55,074 bases of DNA from an uncultured Lachnospiraceae bacterium. Lineage in GTDB: Bacteria; Bacillota; Clostridia; Lachnospirales; Lachnospiraceae. The DNA lies in the NCBI GenBank assembly GCA_910588215.1, contig CAJUQJ010000004.1:119939-175012 (forward strand), in the 5' to 3' direction. The notes under the pieces are model-generated. The model saw only the letters and a list, made by a program, of their open reading frames with translations, had not been told where the DNA came from and searched no databases. Shown piece after piece: positions 41,090-50,237 of the stretch. How positions within the stretch are numbered: the first letter of the stretch is position 1; each line of letters opens with the position of its first letter. A program made the translations under genes and the position numbers.

Positions 41090-43114
41090 ATGAATAAGGG
41101 AAAGTATTATATTACGACGGCGATTGCTTATACTTCCGGCACACCGCATATCGGCAACAGCTATGAGATCGTGTTGGCGGACAGTATTGCCCGTTTCAAG
41201 AGGAAAGACGGATATGATGTGTTCTTTCAGACGGGAACCGATGAGCATGGCCAGAAAATCGAACTTAAGGCGCAGGAGCAGGGCGTGTCTCCGAAGCAAT
41301 TCGTAGATCATGTGGCTGGGGAGATCCGCAGAATCTGTGACTCTCTGAATACGTCTTATGATAAGTTTATCCGCACGACGGATGAGGATCATGAGAAGCA
41401 GGTACAGAAGATCTTCCGGAAATTATATGATCAGGGAGATATCTACAAGGGATACTATGAGGGGATGTATTGTACACCGTGCGAGTCTTTCTGGACGGAG
41501 TCTCAGCTGGTAGACGGCAAGTGCCCGGACTGCGGCAGGGAGGTGAAGCCTGCCAGAGAAGAAGCATATTTCTTTAAGATGAGCAAATATGCGGATAAGC
41601 TGATCGAACACATTAATGCACATCCGGAATTTATCCAGCCGGTATCCCGCAAGAATGAAATGATGAATAACTTTCTTCTGCCGGGACTGCAGGATCTGTG
41701 TGTGTCCAGAACTTCTTACAAATGGGGCATTCCGGTAGACTTCGACGATAAGCATGTGATCTATGTGTGGATGGATGCGCTGTCAAACTATATTACGGGT
41801 ATTGGTTTTGATACGGACGGTGGAAGCACGGAGCAATACAACACATTATGGCCGGCGGATCTGCATCTGATCGGTAAGGATATCATCCGTTTCCATACAA
41901 TCTACTGGCCGATTTTCCTGATGGCGTTGGGTGAGCCACTGCCCAAACAGGTATTTGGTCACCCCTGGCTGCTACAGGGAGATGGTAAGATGAGTAAGTC
42001 CAAGGGTAATGTGATCTATGCAGATGATCTGATCGATTTCTTCGGTGTGGATGCAGTGCGGTATTTTGTTCTGCATGAGATGCCTTTTGAAAATGATGGT
42101 GTGATCACATGGGATCTGATGGTGGAACGCATGAACTCGGATCTTGCCAATACACTGGGCAACCTGGTAAATAGAACAATCTCCATGAGCAACAAATATT
42201 TTGGCGGACTGGTGTCCAATAAGAAGATTGGTGTCGATGAAGGTGAGGAGGATGTGGATGCGGATCTGTTCCGTGTAGCAGCTGACACTTACAACAGAGT
42301 GGAGAAGAAGATGAATGAGCTGCGGGTTGCAGATGCCATTACGGAGATCTTCGTTCTGTTTAAACGCTGTAATAAATATATTGACGAGACAATGCCCTGG
42401 ATTCTGGCTAAGGATGAGGCGAAGAAGGACAGGCTGGCAACGGTGCTCTATAATTTGTTAAATGGCATATTGGTAGGGGCATCTCTTTTGGAACCTTATA
42501 TGCCGGATACGGCAGCAGCGATCTCTGCACAGATCAAGGCAGAACTGGTTGACTTTGGGGTGTTGGAGGAGTGCGCGAAGAGTCGGGACACTGAGAAAGT
42601 GTCAACGCTGTATCCCACGGATAATCGTGTTACCGATACGCCGGAGATTCTTTTTGCCAGACAGGATCTGAAGGAGATCACTGAGAGAGTTGAGGCGATG
42701 TTTGCCAAACGTAAGGCAGCAGCCGGTAAGGAAGAGACGGCAGAAGCGGAAGAAGTGCCGGAGAACGTGATTGATCTTGAGACGAAAGCGACGATCGCCT
42801 ATGACGTGTTTGACCAGTGTCAATTCCAGGTGGGTGAGATTCTGGAGTGTAAGGAGGTTCCTAAGTCCAAGAAGCTTCTGTGCTCTAAAGTGCGAGTGGG
42901 CTCTGAAGTAAGACAGATCCTGTCCGGTATCAAGCAGCATTACAGCGCAGACGAGATGGTGGGCAAGAAGGTCATGGTCCTGGTCAATCTGCAGCCGAGA
43001 GAGATTGCCGGCATGATGTCTGAAGGCATGTTGCTGTGCGCAGAAGATGCAGACGGCAAACTGTCGCTAATGACACCTGAGAGGCCGATGCCGGCCGGAG
43101 CGGAGATATGCTAG
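41090..43114 (+). CDS. metG: Methionyl-tRNA synthetase
   Basis: It charges tRNA-Met. The 674-residue class I enzyme has the HIGH-type motif TPHIGNSYE (about 17-25), zinc-finger cysteines CTPCESFW ... GKCPDCGRE (near 128-148), and the KMSKS loop DGKMSKSKGN (near 300). An anticodon-binding helical domain and a C-terminal EMAP/Trbp111-like tRNA-binding domain (QFQVGEILECKEVPKSKKLLCSKVRVG) follow. The full-length bacterial form is intact. A T-box leader sits upstream. GAGGG precedes the ATG. Confidence 0.97.
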   Translation: MNKGKYYITTAIAYTSGTPHIGNSYEIVLADSIARFKRKDGYDVFFQTGTDEHGQKIELKAQEQGVSPKQFVDHVAGEIRRICDSLNTSYDKFIRTTDEDHEKQVQKIFRKLYDQGDIYKGYYEGMYCTPCESFWTESQLVDGKCPDCGREVKPAREEAYFFKMSKYADKLIEHINAHPEFIQPVSRKNEMMNNFLLPGLQDLCVSRTSYKWGIPVDFDDKHVIYVWMDALSNYITGIGFDTDGGSTEQYNTLWPADLHLIGKDIIRFHTIYWPIFLMALGEPLPKQVFGHPWLLQGDGKMSKSKGNVIYADDLIDFFGVDAVRYFVLHEMPFENDGVITWDLMVERMNSDLANTLGNLVNRTISMSNKYFGGLVSNKKIGVDEGEEDVDADLFRVAADTYNRVEKKMNELRVADAITEIFVLFKRCNKYIDETMPWILAKDEAKKDRLATVLYNLLNGILVGASLLEPYMPDTAAAISAQIKAELVDFGVLEECAKSRDTEKVSTLYPTDNRVTDTPEILFARQDLKEITERVEAMFAKRKAAAGKEETAEAEEVPENVIDLETKATIAYDVFDQCQFQVGEILECKEVPKSKKLLCSKVRVGSEVRQILSGIKQHYSADEMVGKKVMVLVNLQPREIAGMMSEGMLLCAEDADGKLSLMTPERPMPAGAEIC

Positions 43115-43145
43115 TGGATCTGCCAGAATAAGGAGGGGCTTGTCA

Positions 43146-44078
43146 GTGGTGAAGAAACAGGAATTTTATTTTGACTCCAGAGACCGGGAGCATAAGATTC
43201 ATGCCATCAGATGGATACCGGAGACGGAGAGACCGGTCTGTATTGTACAGATCGTGCATGGCATGGCTGAATATATAGATAGATATGACGAGTTTGCCTC
43301 TTATCTGGCAGGTAAGGGAATCCTGGTAGTGGGAGACGATCATTTAGGACACGGCAGATCTGTCAGGCAGGGAGAGCCCTACGGCTATTTCTGCAAGGAG
43401 GACGCCGCGACGGTGCTGGTGCGGGATGAGCACAGGCTTAAGAAGATGACACAGGAGCAATATCCGAATATTCCCTATATCATATTGGGGCACAGTATGG
43501 GTTCCTTTATCACGCGCAATTATCTGTTTCGTTATGGCAGCGGTATTGATGGGGCTGTCATTGTGGGGACGGGGATGCAGCCAAAGATAACGCTTCTTTC
43601 GGCCCGGATGTTAGCCGGACTGCAGAGAATATTCTGTGGGCCGAAGCATGCGAGTGGCCTTTTGAATGTGGCGGCATTTGGCGCATATAATAAGAAGGTT
43701 GCGTCTCGCAAAACGGTTTTTGACTGGCTTTCCAGAAATGAAGAGAATGTGCGGCGCTATATAGAAGATCCGTTGTGTGGATTTACCTTTACGATCAATG
43801 GTTTTCAGACGCTTTTCCATCTGATCTGGAACCTGCATGATGAGAAGAAACTTCAGGAGATGCCTAAACACCTGCCGGTTCTTTTCCTGTCCGGGGAAGA
43901 TGATCCGGTGGGGAATTATGGCCAAGGTGTAAAGCAGGTATATCAGTCTTTCCTGCGGGCCGGTTTGGAGAATGTACAGATAAAGCTGTATCCTGAAGAC
44001 AGACACGAGATTTTGAACGAGGTAGATAGAGAGAATGTCTACGATTACGTTTATCGTTGGATTCTGCAGAGGATCTGA
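43146..44078 (+). CDS. Alpha/beta hydrolase, monoacylglycerol-lipase-like
   Basis: The 310-residue protein has the serine hydrolase_4 pattern: VQIVHGMAEYIDRYDEFASYLAGKGILVVGDDHLGHGRS, nucleophile Ser in LGHSMGSFI, the Asp in LFLSGEDDPVGNYG and the His in YPEDRHEILNE. It is probably cytosolic, cleaving lipid or short-chain esters (lysophospholipase or monoglyceride lipase). Starts TTG 43140, GTG 43146 and GTG 43149 are all in frame; AGGAGGGG at 43131-43138 best fits 43146. It follows metG by 31 bp and may be co-transcribed. Confidence 0.85.
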   Translation: MVKKQEFYFDSRDREHKIHAIRWIPETERPVCIVQIVHGMAEYIDRYDEFASYLAGKGILVVGDDHLGHGRSVRQGEPYGYFCKEDAATVLVRDEHRLKKMTQEQYPNIPYIILGHSMGSFITRNYLFRYGSGIDGAVIVGTGMQPKITLLSARMLAGLQRIFCGPKHASGLLNVAAFGAYNKKVASRKTVFDWLSRNEENVRRYIEDPLCGFTFTINGFQTLFHLIWNLHDEKKLQEMPKHLPVLFLSGEDDPVGNYGQGVKQVYQSFLRAGLENVQIKLYPEDRHEILNEVDRENVYDYVYRWILQRI

Positions 44079-44134
44079 CCGGGATTCGTGTCAAGGCTGA
44101 CATGAACGCAGATCTGTTTTAATGTTGGTGTGAA

Positions 44135-44154
44135 CGGTTGAGCCGTACAGGTGG
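44135..44154. repeat. MITE-like repeat remnant, copy D
   Basis: CGGTTGAGCCGTACAGGTGG joins the two ends of the element family with almost all of the inside missing. It lies between the hydrolase and the next small gene. Confidence 0.5.
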
Positions 44155-44204
44155 CAATATTTTGATCGATTTGAGATCCCGCGAAGCGGAATCATGGGGG
44201 TAGA

Positions 44205-44699
44205 ATGGGAAGACATAAGTGGCGGCGAAGATTGATCATATTGGTGATCCTGTGCATTGGCTGCGTGATTTTTTTAAATCCGGACAAGAAGGCGGATAGT
44301 CATACGAACGACACAGTGTCGGACAGCAAGGCAGATGAGACGATCGTCGGCTGGATGATTGAGAAGATAGCCGCCGGAGAGGTGGATCTGGCGGACGAAA
44401 ACAGTATAAGGCAGATGTTTGGTGAAGCCGAGAGAGAACTGGGAATCACTCTGACAGAGACCGAGAAGGATAACGTAACAGGATTTCTGCGGACACTTGG
44501 AACGATAGAGGTTGAAGCCGGGGATTTCATAGAGCAGGCGAAGGAGAAATACCAACAATACAGCACGGGATTCGTTGAGGAAGCGAATGAAGCCATTAAT
44601 GAAGCGGTGGAGAATGCAGTGACAGATGCAGCACACAACTTTTTTGACAGTATGCAAAGTGCAGTGGCGGACTTCTTCAAAGATCTGCTCCCGAAGTAA
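44205..44699 (+). CDS. Small exported protein of unknown function (DUF1002-like motif)
   Basis: The 164-residue product starts with a basic stretch and a TM or signal segment (RRRLIILVILCIGCVIFL, residues about 8-25). The rest is acidic and mostly helical (ETIVGWMIEKIAAGEVDLADENSIRQMFGEAERELGITLTETEKDNVTGFLRTLGTIEVEAGDFIEQAKEKY), which recalls the ELGITLTEEE pattern of clostridial DUF1002 proteins. GGGGGTAGA precedes the ATG. It stands alone on the strand. No function can be assigned. Confidence 0.65.
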   Translation: MGRHKWRRRLIILVILCIGCVIFLNPDKKADSHTNDTVSDSKADETIVGWMIEKIAAGEVDLADENSIRQMFGEAERELGITLTETEKDNVTGFLRTLGTIEVEAGDFIEQAKEKYQQYSTGFVEEANEAINEAVENAVTDAAHNFFDSMQSAVADFFKDLLPK

Positions 44700-44852
44700 A
44701 TCTGATTCAGCGTGCCGCTGGCATAAGACAGTCGCAAAGCCTGTACAAAAGACAGGAGGGTTGAGCCTGTAATACGGTGGGTGGCCGGACACTGATCCAT
44801 GTAGCGAAAATGTGGCGGTGTGATACAAAGAACGCATGATTTTGCCTTCTTT

Positions 44853-44883
44853 GACCATACTATATAGAAATGGTCAGAGGAGG
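44853..44883 (+). promoter_or_regulatory. Hairpin directly upstream of a ribosome site
   Basis: GACCAT (44853-44858) and ATGGTC (44870-44875) form a stem that abuts AGAGGAGG (44876-44883), the ribosome site of the dehydrogenase gene. It might affect translation, or the AT-rich loop may be part of a promoter. Confidence 0.4.
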
Positions 44884-44891
44884 CGATTTCT

Positions 44892-45884
44892 ATGAAAATA
44901 GCATTTTTCAGTACGAAACCGTATGATAAGATATGGTTTGAACCTATGGGAAAGGAGTACGGATTTGAGATTCGTTTCTTTGAAATGTCATTTCAGGAGG
45001 AAACGATCTCACTTGCGAGGGGATTTGATGCGATCTGTATCTTTGTCAATGATTATGTGAATGCCAGGATGATCGATCAACTCCACGAGATGAAGGTCAG
45101 GGCGATTCTGCTTCGGAGCGCAGGCTTTAATCATGTGGACGTGCAGGCGGCGGAGGGAAAGCTTTGTATCCTGCGGGTGCCGAGTTATTCTCCGGAGGCG
45201 GTGGCGGAATTTGCGATCGGTATGATATTGACTGTGAACCGATTTACGCACAAGGCATATAATAGAACAAGGGAATTCAATATGAGTCTGAATGGCTTAA
45301 TGGGAGTGGATCTGTATCAGAAGACGGCAGGCATTATCGGTACAGGTAAGATCGGCCAGGCTATGATACGTATCTGCAGAGGATTTGGCATGCACGTGGT
45401 GGCTTATGATCCGTACCCGAATAAGGAGCTGTCAGTGGAATATGTGTCATTGGAGAAGCTGATGACGCAGGCGGACTTGATCTCACTGCATTGTCCTTTG
45501 ACTTCAGAGACGAAGCATATTGTTAACAGAGCGACCATAGACCATATGAAGCAGGGCGTCTATCTGGTGAATACTTCCCGTGGAGCGCTGATCGATACGG
45601 ATGCGTTGATCGATGGGCTTGTGGCCGGGAAATTCGGCGGTGTGGGATTGGATGTCTATGAGGAAGAAGAAGGAATTTTCTATGAGGACAAGTCGGGAGA
45701 GATCATGCAGGATGAGAATCTTGCGCGGTTGATGACTTTTCCGAATGTGTTGATAACGTCTCATATGGGGTTTTTCACGAAAGAAGCCATGCAGGCCATA
45801 GCAAAGGTGACGCTGGAGAATGCATATGCATTTGAAAATGGGCTGCCGCTTAAGAACAGAGTATCGGCGCAGCAGGCGGGCTGA
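44892..45884 (+). CDS. 2-hydroxyacid dehydrogenase, D-lactate dehydrogenase type
   Basis: Reduces pyruvate or a related 2-oxoacid with NADH. The 330-residue protein has the D-isomer dehydrogenase layout: an N-terminal catalytic part (KIAFFSTKPYDKIWFEPM), SAGFNHVDVQAA, the NAD-binding loop TAGIIGTGKIGQAMIRI, the acidic residue of the NAD site in VAYDPYPN, catalytic Arg in VNTSRGALIDTDALI, Glu in DVYEEEEGIFYED and His in ITSHMGFFTKEA. The EEEGIFYED insert is typical of fermentative D-LDH. The start has AGAGGAGG. Monocistronic by context. A stem TGCCCTGCA / TGCAGGGCA at about 45912-45938 follows. Confidence 0.92.
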   Translation: MKIAFFSTKPYDKIWFEPMGKEYGFEIRFFEMSFQEETISLARGFDAICIFVNDYVNARMIDQLHEMKVRAILLRSAGFNHVDVQAAEGKLCILRVPSYSPEAVAEFAIGMILTVNRFTHKAYNRTREFNMSLNGLMGVDLYQKTAGIIGTGKIGQAMIRICRGFGMHVVAYDPYPNKELSVEYVSLEKLMTQADLISLHCPLTSETKHIVNRATIDHMKQGVYLVNTSRGALIDTDALIDGLVAGKFGGVGLDVYEEEEGIFYEDKSGEIMQDENLARLMTFPNVLITSHMGFFTKEAMQAIAKVTLENAYAFENGLPLKNRVSAQQAG

Positions 45885-45970
45885 ATGCCTGAAACCGTAA
45901 AGTTATCGGCCGGATGCCCTGCAGCAGAGTGCAGGGCACCGTGCCGAAGACAGACTTTCATTTTAAGAGG

Positions 45971-45999
45971 TTGTATGTTTATCCTAAATACGCTAAAAT
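45971..45999 (+). promoter_or_regulatory. Promoter before the GNAT gene
   Basis: TTGTAT (45971-45976), 17 nt, TAAAAT (45994-45999). The expected transcript start near 46006 is only a few bases before the first ATG at 46009. Confidence 0.6.
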
Positions 46000-46008
46000 A
46001 TAGATAAC

Positions 46009-46503
46009 ATGTTAAAGGAGCAGCGGGAAAGGGTGGAAACGTTTTATCAGATCAGAAGCGCATACCGTGATGAATGGGAAGATGCCATGGCGTTGGCGTG
46101 GAAGACCTTCCTGCAGTTTGAGGCGGATGTCTATTCTGCGGCGGGCGTGCAAAATTTTGAGAATTTTATAACGGATGCCACGTTGCACAGGATGTTTATC
46201 ATGGGGGCCTATCAAATGTTTGTGGCATTGGATCGTCAAAGAATCATTGGTATGATCACATTGCGCGATTCAAAGCATATCTCGCTGTTGTTTGTAGATG
46301 AGAAATATCACAGGCAGGGGATAGGACGTGCGCTGGTGAAACAGCTGACGGATTATATGGCGGAGGAGATGGGAATCCGTCAGGTGACAGTCAATGCGTC
46401 TCCATATGGGGTAGGATTTTATCATAAGCTGGGGTTTCGAGATCTGCGTCCCGAGGAACAGAAGGATGGTATCATCTACACCCCCATGGAACTTAAATTT
46501 TAA
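46009..46503 (+). CDS. GNAT family N-acetyltransferase
   Basis: The 164-residue protein has the acetyl-CoA-binding motif of the family (LLFVDEKYHRQGIGRALVKQLTDYM, Q/R-x-x-G-x-G/A) and the late strands VTVNASPYGVGFYHKLGF. The target is unknown. The start is unsure: the ATG at 46009 has no ribosome site and would be almost leaderless from the promoter at 45971-45999, while a GTG at 46033 has AAAGGAG 12 nt upstream and would give a protein eight residues shorter. The HD-domain gene follows 17 bp later, so they probably share a transcript. Confidence 0.85.
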   Translation: MLKEQRERVETFYQIRSAYRDEWEDAMALAWKTFLQFEADVYSAAGVQNFENFITDATLHRMFIMGAYQMFVALDRQRIIGMITLRDSKHISLLFVDEKYHRQGIGRALVKQLTDYMAEEMGIRQVTVNASPYGVGFYHKLGFRDLRPEEQKDGIIYTPMELKF

Positions 46504-46520
46504 GATGCGAGGATACATAT

Positions 46521-47777
46521 ATGGAGTATATTAAGAGTAAGGACATTTTCTTGTTGGTGAGGGATACTTTGAAAATAGTTTATCCCCGGTTGATGAAGCA
46601 TGGTTCGAGAGTGGCATATATGGTCTATACGATGCTTCGGGAAGAGGGGAAGTATGAGGAATTTGAACTGGCTGATATGGTAATGGTGGCAACGCTTCAC
46701 GATATCGGTGCCTACAAGACAGAGCGGGAAAGGCTTGGGGATATTCTGCGTTATGAGTCTAAAGAGTGCATGGCCCATGCCATTTACGGGTATCTGTTCT
46801 TTAAGTACCTATCTCCGCTGCCGGAGCTGGCCAAGGTGATCATGTACCATCATATGGATTATGAGCAGCTTCAGAAAGTTAATTATGAGTATAAGGAACT
46901 GGCTGCCTATATCAATATTGCCGAGAAGATGGATCACTATTCTACAGCGCTGGGAGACAAGTTTGAAATGGGCATGTTTCAGAAATATGCCGGCACAAAA
47001 CTGTCGGATGACGGCCTTTTTCTCTTTTATAAATGTGAAGATAAGTACGGTATGTTTGAGAAGATCCGAAGCGGGGTCTACCTTAAAGAATTAGATGACA
47101 TCATCGAATACATGATCTTCAATAATGAAGATAAGAAGAAATTTCTCGAGATGCTGATGTACTGTCAGGGATTTTTCCGCAGTCAGATGGTGATGGAGAC
47201 AGCGATGGCAGTCTGCGTCAGTGAAGAGATTGCCAAGGAGATGATGCTTCCGCTGCAGAAGAGGGAAATCCTCTATTACGGGACCCTGATCCATGATATC
47301 GGTATGCTGGCGATCCCGCGGGAAGTGATTGAGAAGCCGCGTAAACTGGAACCGAAAGAGGTCAAGCTTTTGAAGACGCATGTGGAGATTGCAGGTAAGA
47401 TACTGAGCAGCCGCATGAAGAAAGAAGTGGTCGATATTGTGCTCGCGCACCATGAGAGATGTGACGGAAGCGGATATCCAAGGCAGCTGACAGACAGCCA
47501 GATGAATACTGAGCAGAAGATCTTGCAGGTTGCGGATGTGGTAGTTGCGCTGCTGAATCAGCGGAGCTATCGGAAATCTCTGCCGAAGGAGAAGATACTT
47601 GCCATTCTGGATGACAAGACGGACAGGAGTCGATTGAAGCGTCAGGTCGTTGCCGTTGTCGTACAATCCTATGACAAGATCGTAAGCCGTATCAGGGAAG
47701 AGTCGGCGCAGATTCTGAAGATGTATGAGACGTTGAACAAGCAGTACGAATTGATCAGCAAGAAGTATAATATATAG
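46521..47777 (+). CDS. Tandem HD-domain phosphohydrolase, C-terminal HD-GYP-like
   Basis: The 418-residue cytosolic protein has two HD domains. The first shows MVATLHDIGAYK, HAIYGYLFF and MYHHMDYEQL. The second shows GTLIHDIGMLAIPREVIEKP, LLKTHVEIAGKIL, VLAHHERCDGSGYPRQL and QKILQVADVVVALL, the standard HD-GYP signature including GYP. HD-GYP proteins hydrolyse cyclic di-GMP. The first domain may bind a regulator or be a second catalytic site. The nearby GGDEF cyclase fits a c-di-GMP pair. GAGG precedes the ATG. Confidence 0.88.
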   Translation: MEYIKSKDIFLLVRDTLKIVYPRLMKHGSRVAYMVYTMLREEGKYEEFELADMVMVATLHDIGAYKTERERLGDILRYESKECMAHAIYGYLFFKYLSPLPELAKVIMYHHMDYEQLQKVNYEYKELAAYINIAEKMDHYSTALGDKFEMGMFQKYAGTKLSDDGLFLFYKCEDKYGMFEKIRSGVYLKELDDIIEYMIFNNEDKKKFLEMLMYCQGFFRSQMVMETAMAVCVSEEIAKEMMLPLQKREILYYGTLIHDIGMLAIPREVIEKPRKLEPKEVKLLKTHVEIAGKILSSRMKKEVVDIVLAHHERCDGSGYPRQLTDSQMNTEQKILQVADVVVALLNQRSYRKSLPKEKILAILDDKTDRSRLKRQVVAVVVQSYDKIVSRIREESAQILKMYETLNKQYELISKKYNI

Positions 47778-47931
47778 GCGACTGTAACAGTTCAGTAGAC
47801 GCTTTTATGAATGATGAGGGATGAACTGTTGCAGGCAACTGCATAAAATTTATAATTTTTATAGCTTTTTAGAGTTCATTTGTAATATAATAAAGAAATG
47901 AGTTGCTAAAGATTATAGGAGTGAGACAGTT

Positions 47932-48621
47932 ATGGGAAGGTTTTTTGACTTGGATAGTCCGCTCATGCGGACTTTAAACCGTGTAGCAGATTTGATGATA
48001 CTGAATCTTGTCATGATCGTATGTTGTATACCGATCATAACAATAGGCGCCTCTGTCACGGCTATGCATTATGTTATACTAAAGATGGTGAGAGGAGAAG
48101 AGGGCTATCTGATCAAAGGTTTTTTCAAGTCATTTGCTGCAAACTTTAAGCAGGCCACATTGATCTGGCTGCTGATGATGGTTGTAATCGCGGTTTATGT
48201 CGGAGATGCACTGATCTTCTCTTTCTCCGGAATGGCGTTTCCGAAACCATTGGTGATCGCGGTAGTTGCAGTGGGGGTCATTCTATATTTGATCTCCATG
48301 TATGTGTTTCCGCTGCTTGCCAGGTTTGAGAATTCGATCAGGAATACCCTGAAGAATGCCGCTCTCATGGCAGTAGGGAATCTTCCCAAGACTCTATTGA
48401 TGGCTGTTTTTTATGCGATGCCGCTTGTGATCAGTTATTTTTCGACCTATGCGCTTCTATTTGTTTTCCTGTTTGGCATTACGGTTCCGGCTTACGGGGC
48501 GGCCTGGTTATACAGTAATATATTTAAGAAGTTTGAACCGGAAGTGGAAGTAGTCTCAGATATGGATTTTTCGGTCGATGTGGGTGAGATAGGTGAGGAA
48601 GTCAATGGAGAAGAAGAATAA
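47932..48621 (+). CDS. YesL-like DUF624 membrane protein
   Basis: The 229-residue protein has about five or six TM segments and the DUF624 opening (FFDLDSPLMRTLNRVADLMILNLVMIVCCIPIITIGASVTAMHYVILKMVRGEEGY), found in YesL proteins usually linked to sugar uptake or surface polysaccharide genes. Biochemical role unknown. A TATAAT box lies at 47886-47891, upstream, and GGAGTGAGACAG before the ATG. Its last 17 bp overlap the diguanylate cyclase gene, so the two are coupled. Confidence 0.85.
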   Translation: MGRFFDLDSPLMRTLNRVADLMILNLVMIVCCIPIITIGASVTAMHYVILKMVRGEEGYLIKGFFKSFAANFKQATLIWLLMMVVIAVYVGDALIFSFSGMAFPKPLVIAVVAVGVILYLISMYVFPLLARFENSIRNTLKNAALMAVGNLPKTLLMAVFYAMPLVISYFSTYALLFVFLFGITVPAYGAAWLYSNIFKKFEPEVEVVSDMDFSVDVGEIGEEVNGEEE

Positions 48622-50095
48622 GCCTTCGGTATTGCAGTGGATCATTCCATTTGCTATCCCGATGATCATAGTGTTGATCATATTGTTTAATTTCTCGGTT
48701 AGGACGAATACGAACGCAAAGGAATCGGTCTCTGATGATATGTTTCGTTCGGCAAGGCGATATGCGAAAGAAGTGGTCAATGAGTTGGAAACGGTCGGTA
48801 GAGCGGTAAATTCTGTCTGCACTATGTTGGAACAGGATCAGACTCTGGACGATGAGCAGATCGTTGCCCTGGTCAGGATCGTAGCAGACTGTGCGGAGGC
48901 TTCCAGAGCAGAGTTGTGCAACGGCGAAGGGAATGGTGTCGACCAGTTGGGGAATAAGGTTTCCGTTGGAGAGGAACCATATTTTCAAGAGATTCAAATT
49001 TCTGACAGTCCTTTTCTGTACATAGAGGGAGAAGACGATGCGGCAAAAAGGTCGATCCTGGTGGTAGAACGTGTTGGCAAGGATGAGAGAAACTTCATGC
49101 TTCTCTATTATCCGGTGGAGAAGTTTGACAGCCTGCTTTGTGAGGAAGATCTGGAATCGGGCGCTTTTCTCGCGTTGATAGATTCAGCGGGCAGAATTCT
49201 ATCGGCTTCCGGCAGCGAAAGCAAGATGATTGAAGGCGGAAATCTGCTGGAAGCTGTTCAGGGTGCGGATCCGGAAGAAGCACAGCGTATCAGGGATGCC
49301 ATGGCAGGAAATATGCAGGGAGCGGGCAGTGTGAAGACGGGTCAGGAGAGCCGTACATTGTATTATGCACCGCTTGGAAAGAATCAATGGGGAATCATAC
49401 TGGGTGTTCCGCAGAGTCATATTGATCAACTGGTTGGGGTTCAGTGGAAGAATACGAAAGGGATGCTTATTTCTCTGATTGTTGTGTTCCTTGTTTTTTG
49501 TTGCTTTATTATGGTGGTAGATACGATCGGAAGAATCCGTGATAATAAGCAGAAGAAAGAGTTGGAGAATAAGGCGGATACGGATCTGCTGACCGGCCTG
49601 AATAATAAATTGGCGACAGAGCGTAAGATCAAGAATTATATGGCGCAGAATCCGAAGACACAGTGTATGATGTTTCTTCTGGATGTGGATAATTTTAAGA
49701 CGGTCAATGATACGATGGGGCATGCTTTTGGTGATGAGGTGCTCAGTACGCTGGGAGAAGAGATCAGTTCAATCTTTCGTGCATCCGATATCATCGGTCG
49801 GGTAGGCGGAGATGAGTTCATGATCTTCCTCAAAGCGGTGGCCACTCCAGAGGTCATTCGCAAAGAAGCCAGGAAAGTAGAGGATTTCTTCCGGGATTTT
49901 CACGTTGGTGAGCAAGTGAAATATGCGGTACATGCCAGTATTGGTGTGGCGGTTTTTCCTCATGAAGGCGTTGACTTTGAGACGTTGTATAAGGCGGCCG
50001 ATCAGGGGCTGTATAAGGCGAAACGGCGTGGGAAGAATCAATTGGCATTTTATGATGATAAGTGGGGAGAGGTCGTAGAAGACGATAGTATATGA
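48605..50095 (+). CDS. Membrane diguanylate cyclase (sensor domain plus GGDEF)
   Basis: It makes c-di-GMP from two GTP. The 496-residue protein has TM1 (about 13-31), an extracytoplasmic region of about 250 residues that looks like a dCache/PDC sensor (AKESVSDDMFRSARRYAKEVVNELE ... FLYIEGEDDAAKRSILVVERV), TM2 (about 287-310) and a GGDEF domain with an intact active site (GRVGGDEFMIFL, G401). The I-site RASD lies exactly five residues before it, so product inhibition is expected. The ATG at 48605 lies inside the end of the YesL gene, with GAGG upstream. It pairs with the HD-GYP-like protein. Confidence 0.94.
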   Translation: MEKKNKPSVLQWIIPFAIPMIIVLIILFNFSVRTNTNAKESVSDDMFRSARRYAKEVVNELETVGRAVNSVCTMLEQDQTLDDEQIVALVRIVADCAEASRAELCNGEGNGVDQLGNKVSVGEEPYFQEIQISDSPFLYIEGEDDAAKRSILVVERVGKDERNFMLLYYPVEKFDSLLCEEDLESGAFLALIDSAGRILSASGSESKMIEGGNLLEAVQGADPEEAQRIRDAMAGNMQGAGSVKTGQESRTLYYAPLGKNQWGIILGVPQSHIDQLVGVQWKNTKGMLISLIVVFLVFCCFIMVVDTIGRIRDNKQKKELENKADTDLLTGLNNKLATERKIKNYMAQNPKTQCMMFLLDVDNFKTVNDTMGHAFGDEVLSTLGEEISSIFRASDIIGRVGGDEFMIFLKAVATPEVIRKEARKVEDFFRDFHVGEQVKYAVHASIGVAVFPHEGVDFETLYKAADQGLYKAKRRGKNQLAFYDDKWGEVVEDDSI

Positions 50096-50167
50096 TAAGT
50101 GAATCATAGAGAATGTGAAGGGACGGCGGATATTCTGCTGTCTTTTCTTGATTACGTGATTTTTGTA

Positions 50168-50196
50168 TTGACATATACCCCATAGGGGTATAATAT
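50168..50196 (+). promoter_or_regulatory. CsoR-type operator within the csoR-copA promoter
   Basis: TTGACA (50168-50173) and TAATAT (50191-50196), spaced 17 nt apart, frame the palindrome TATACCCCATAGGGGTATA (50174-50192), which has the G-tract dyad of CsoR sites. Bound repressor would block polymerase; copper-loaded CsoR would let go. Confidence 0.85.
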
Positions 50197-50237
50197 AAAA
50201 GAAAAAGACAGTGTTGACAGACGAACGACGGGTTGTT

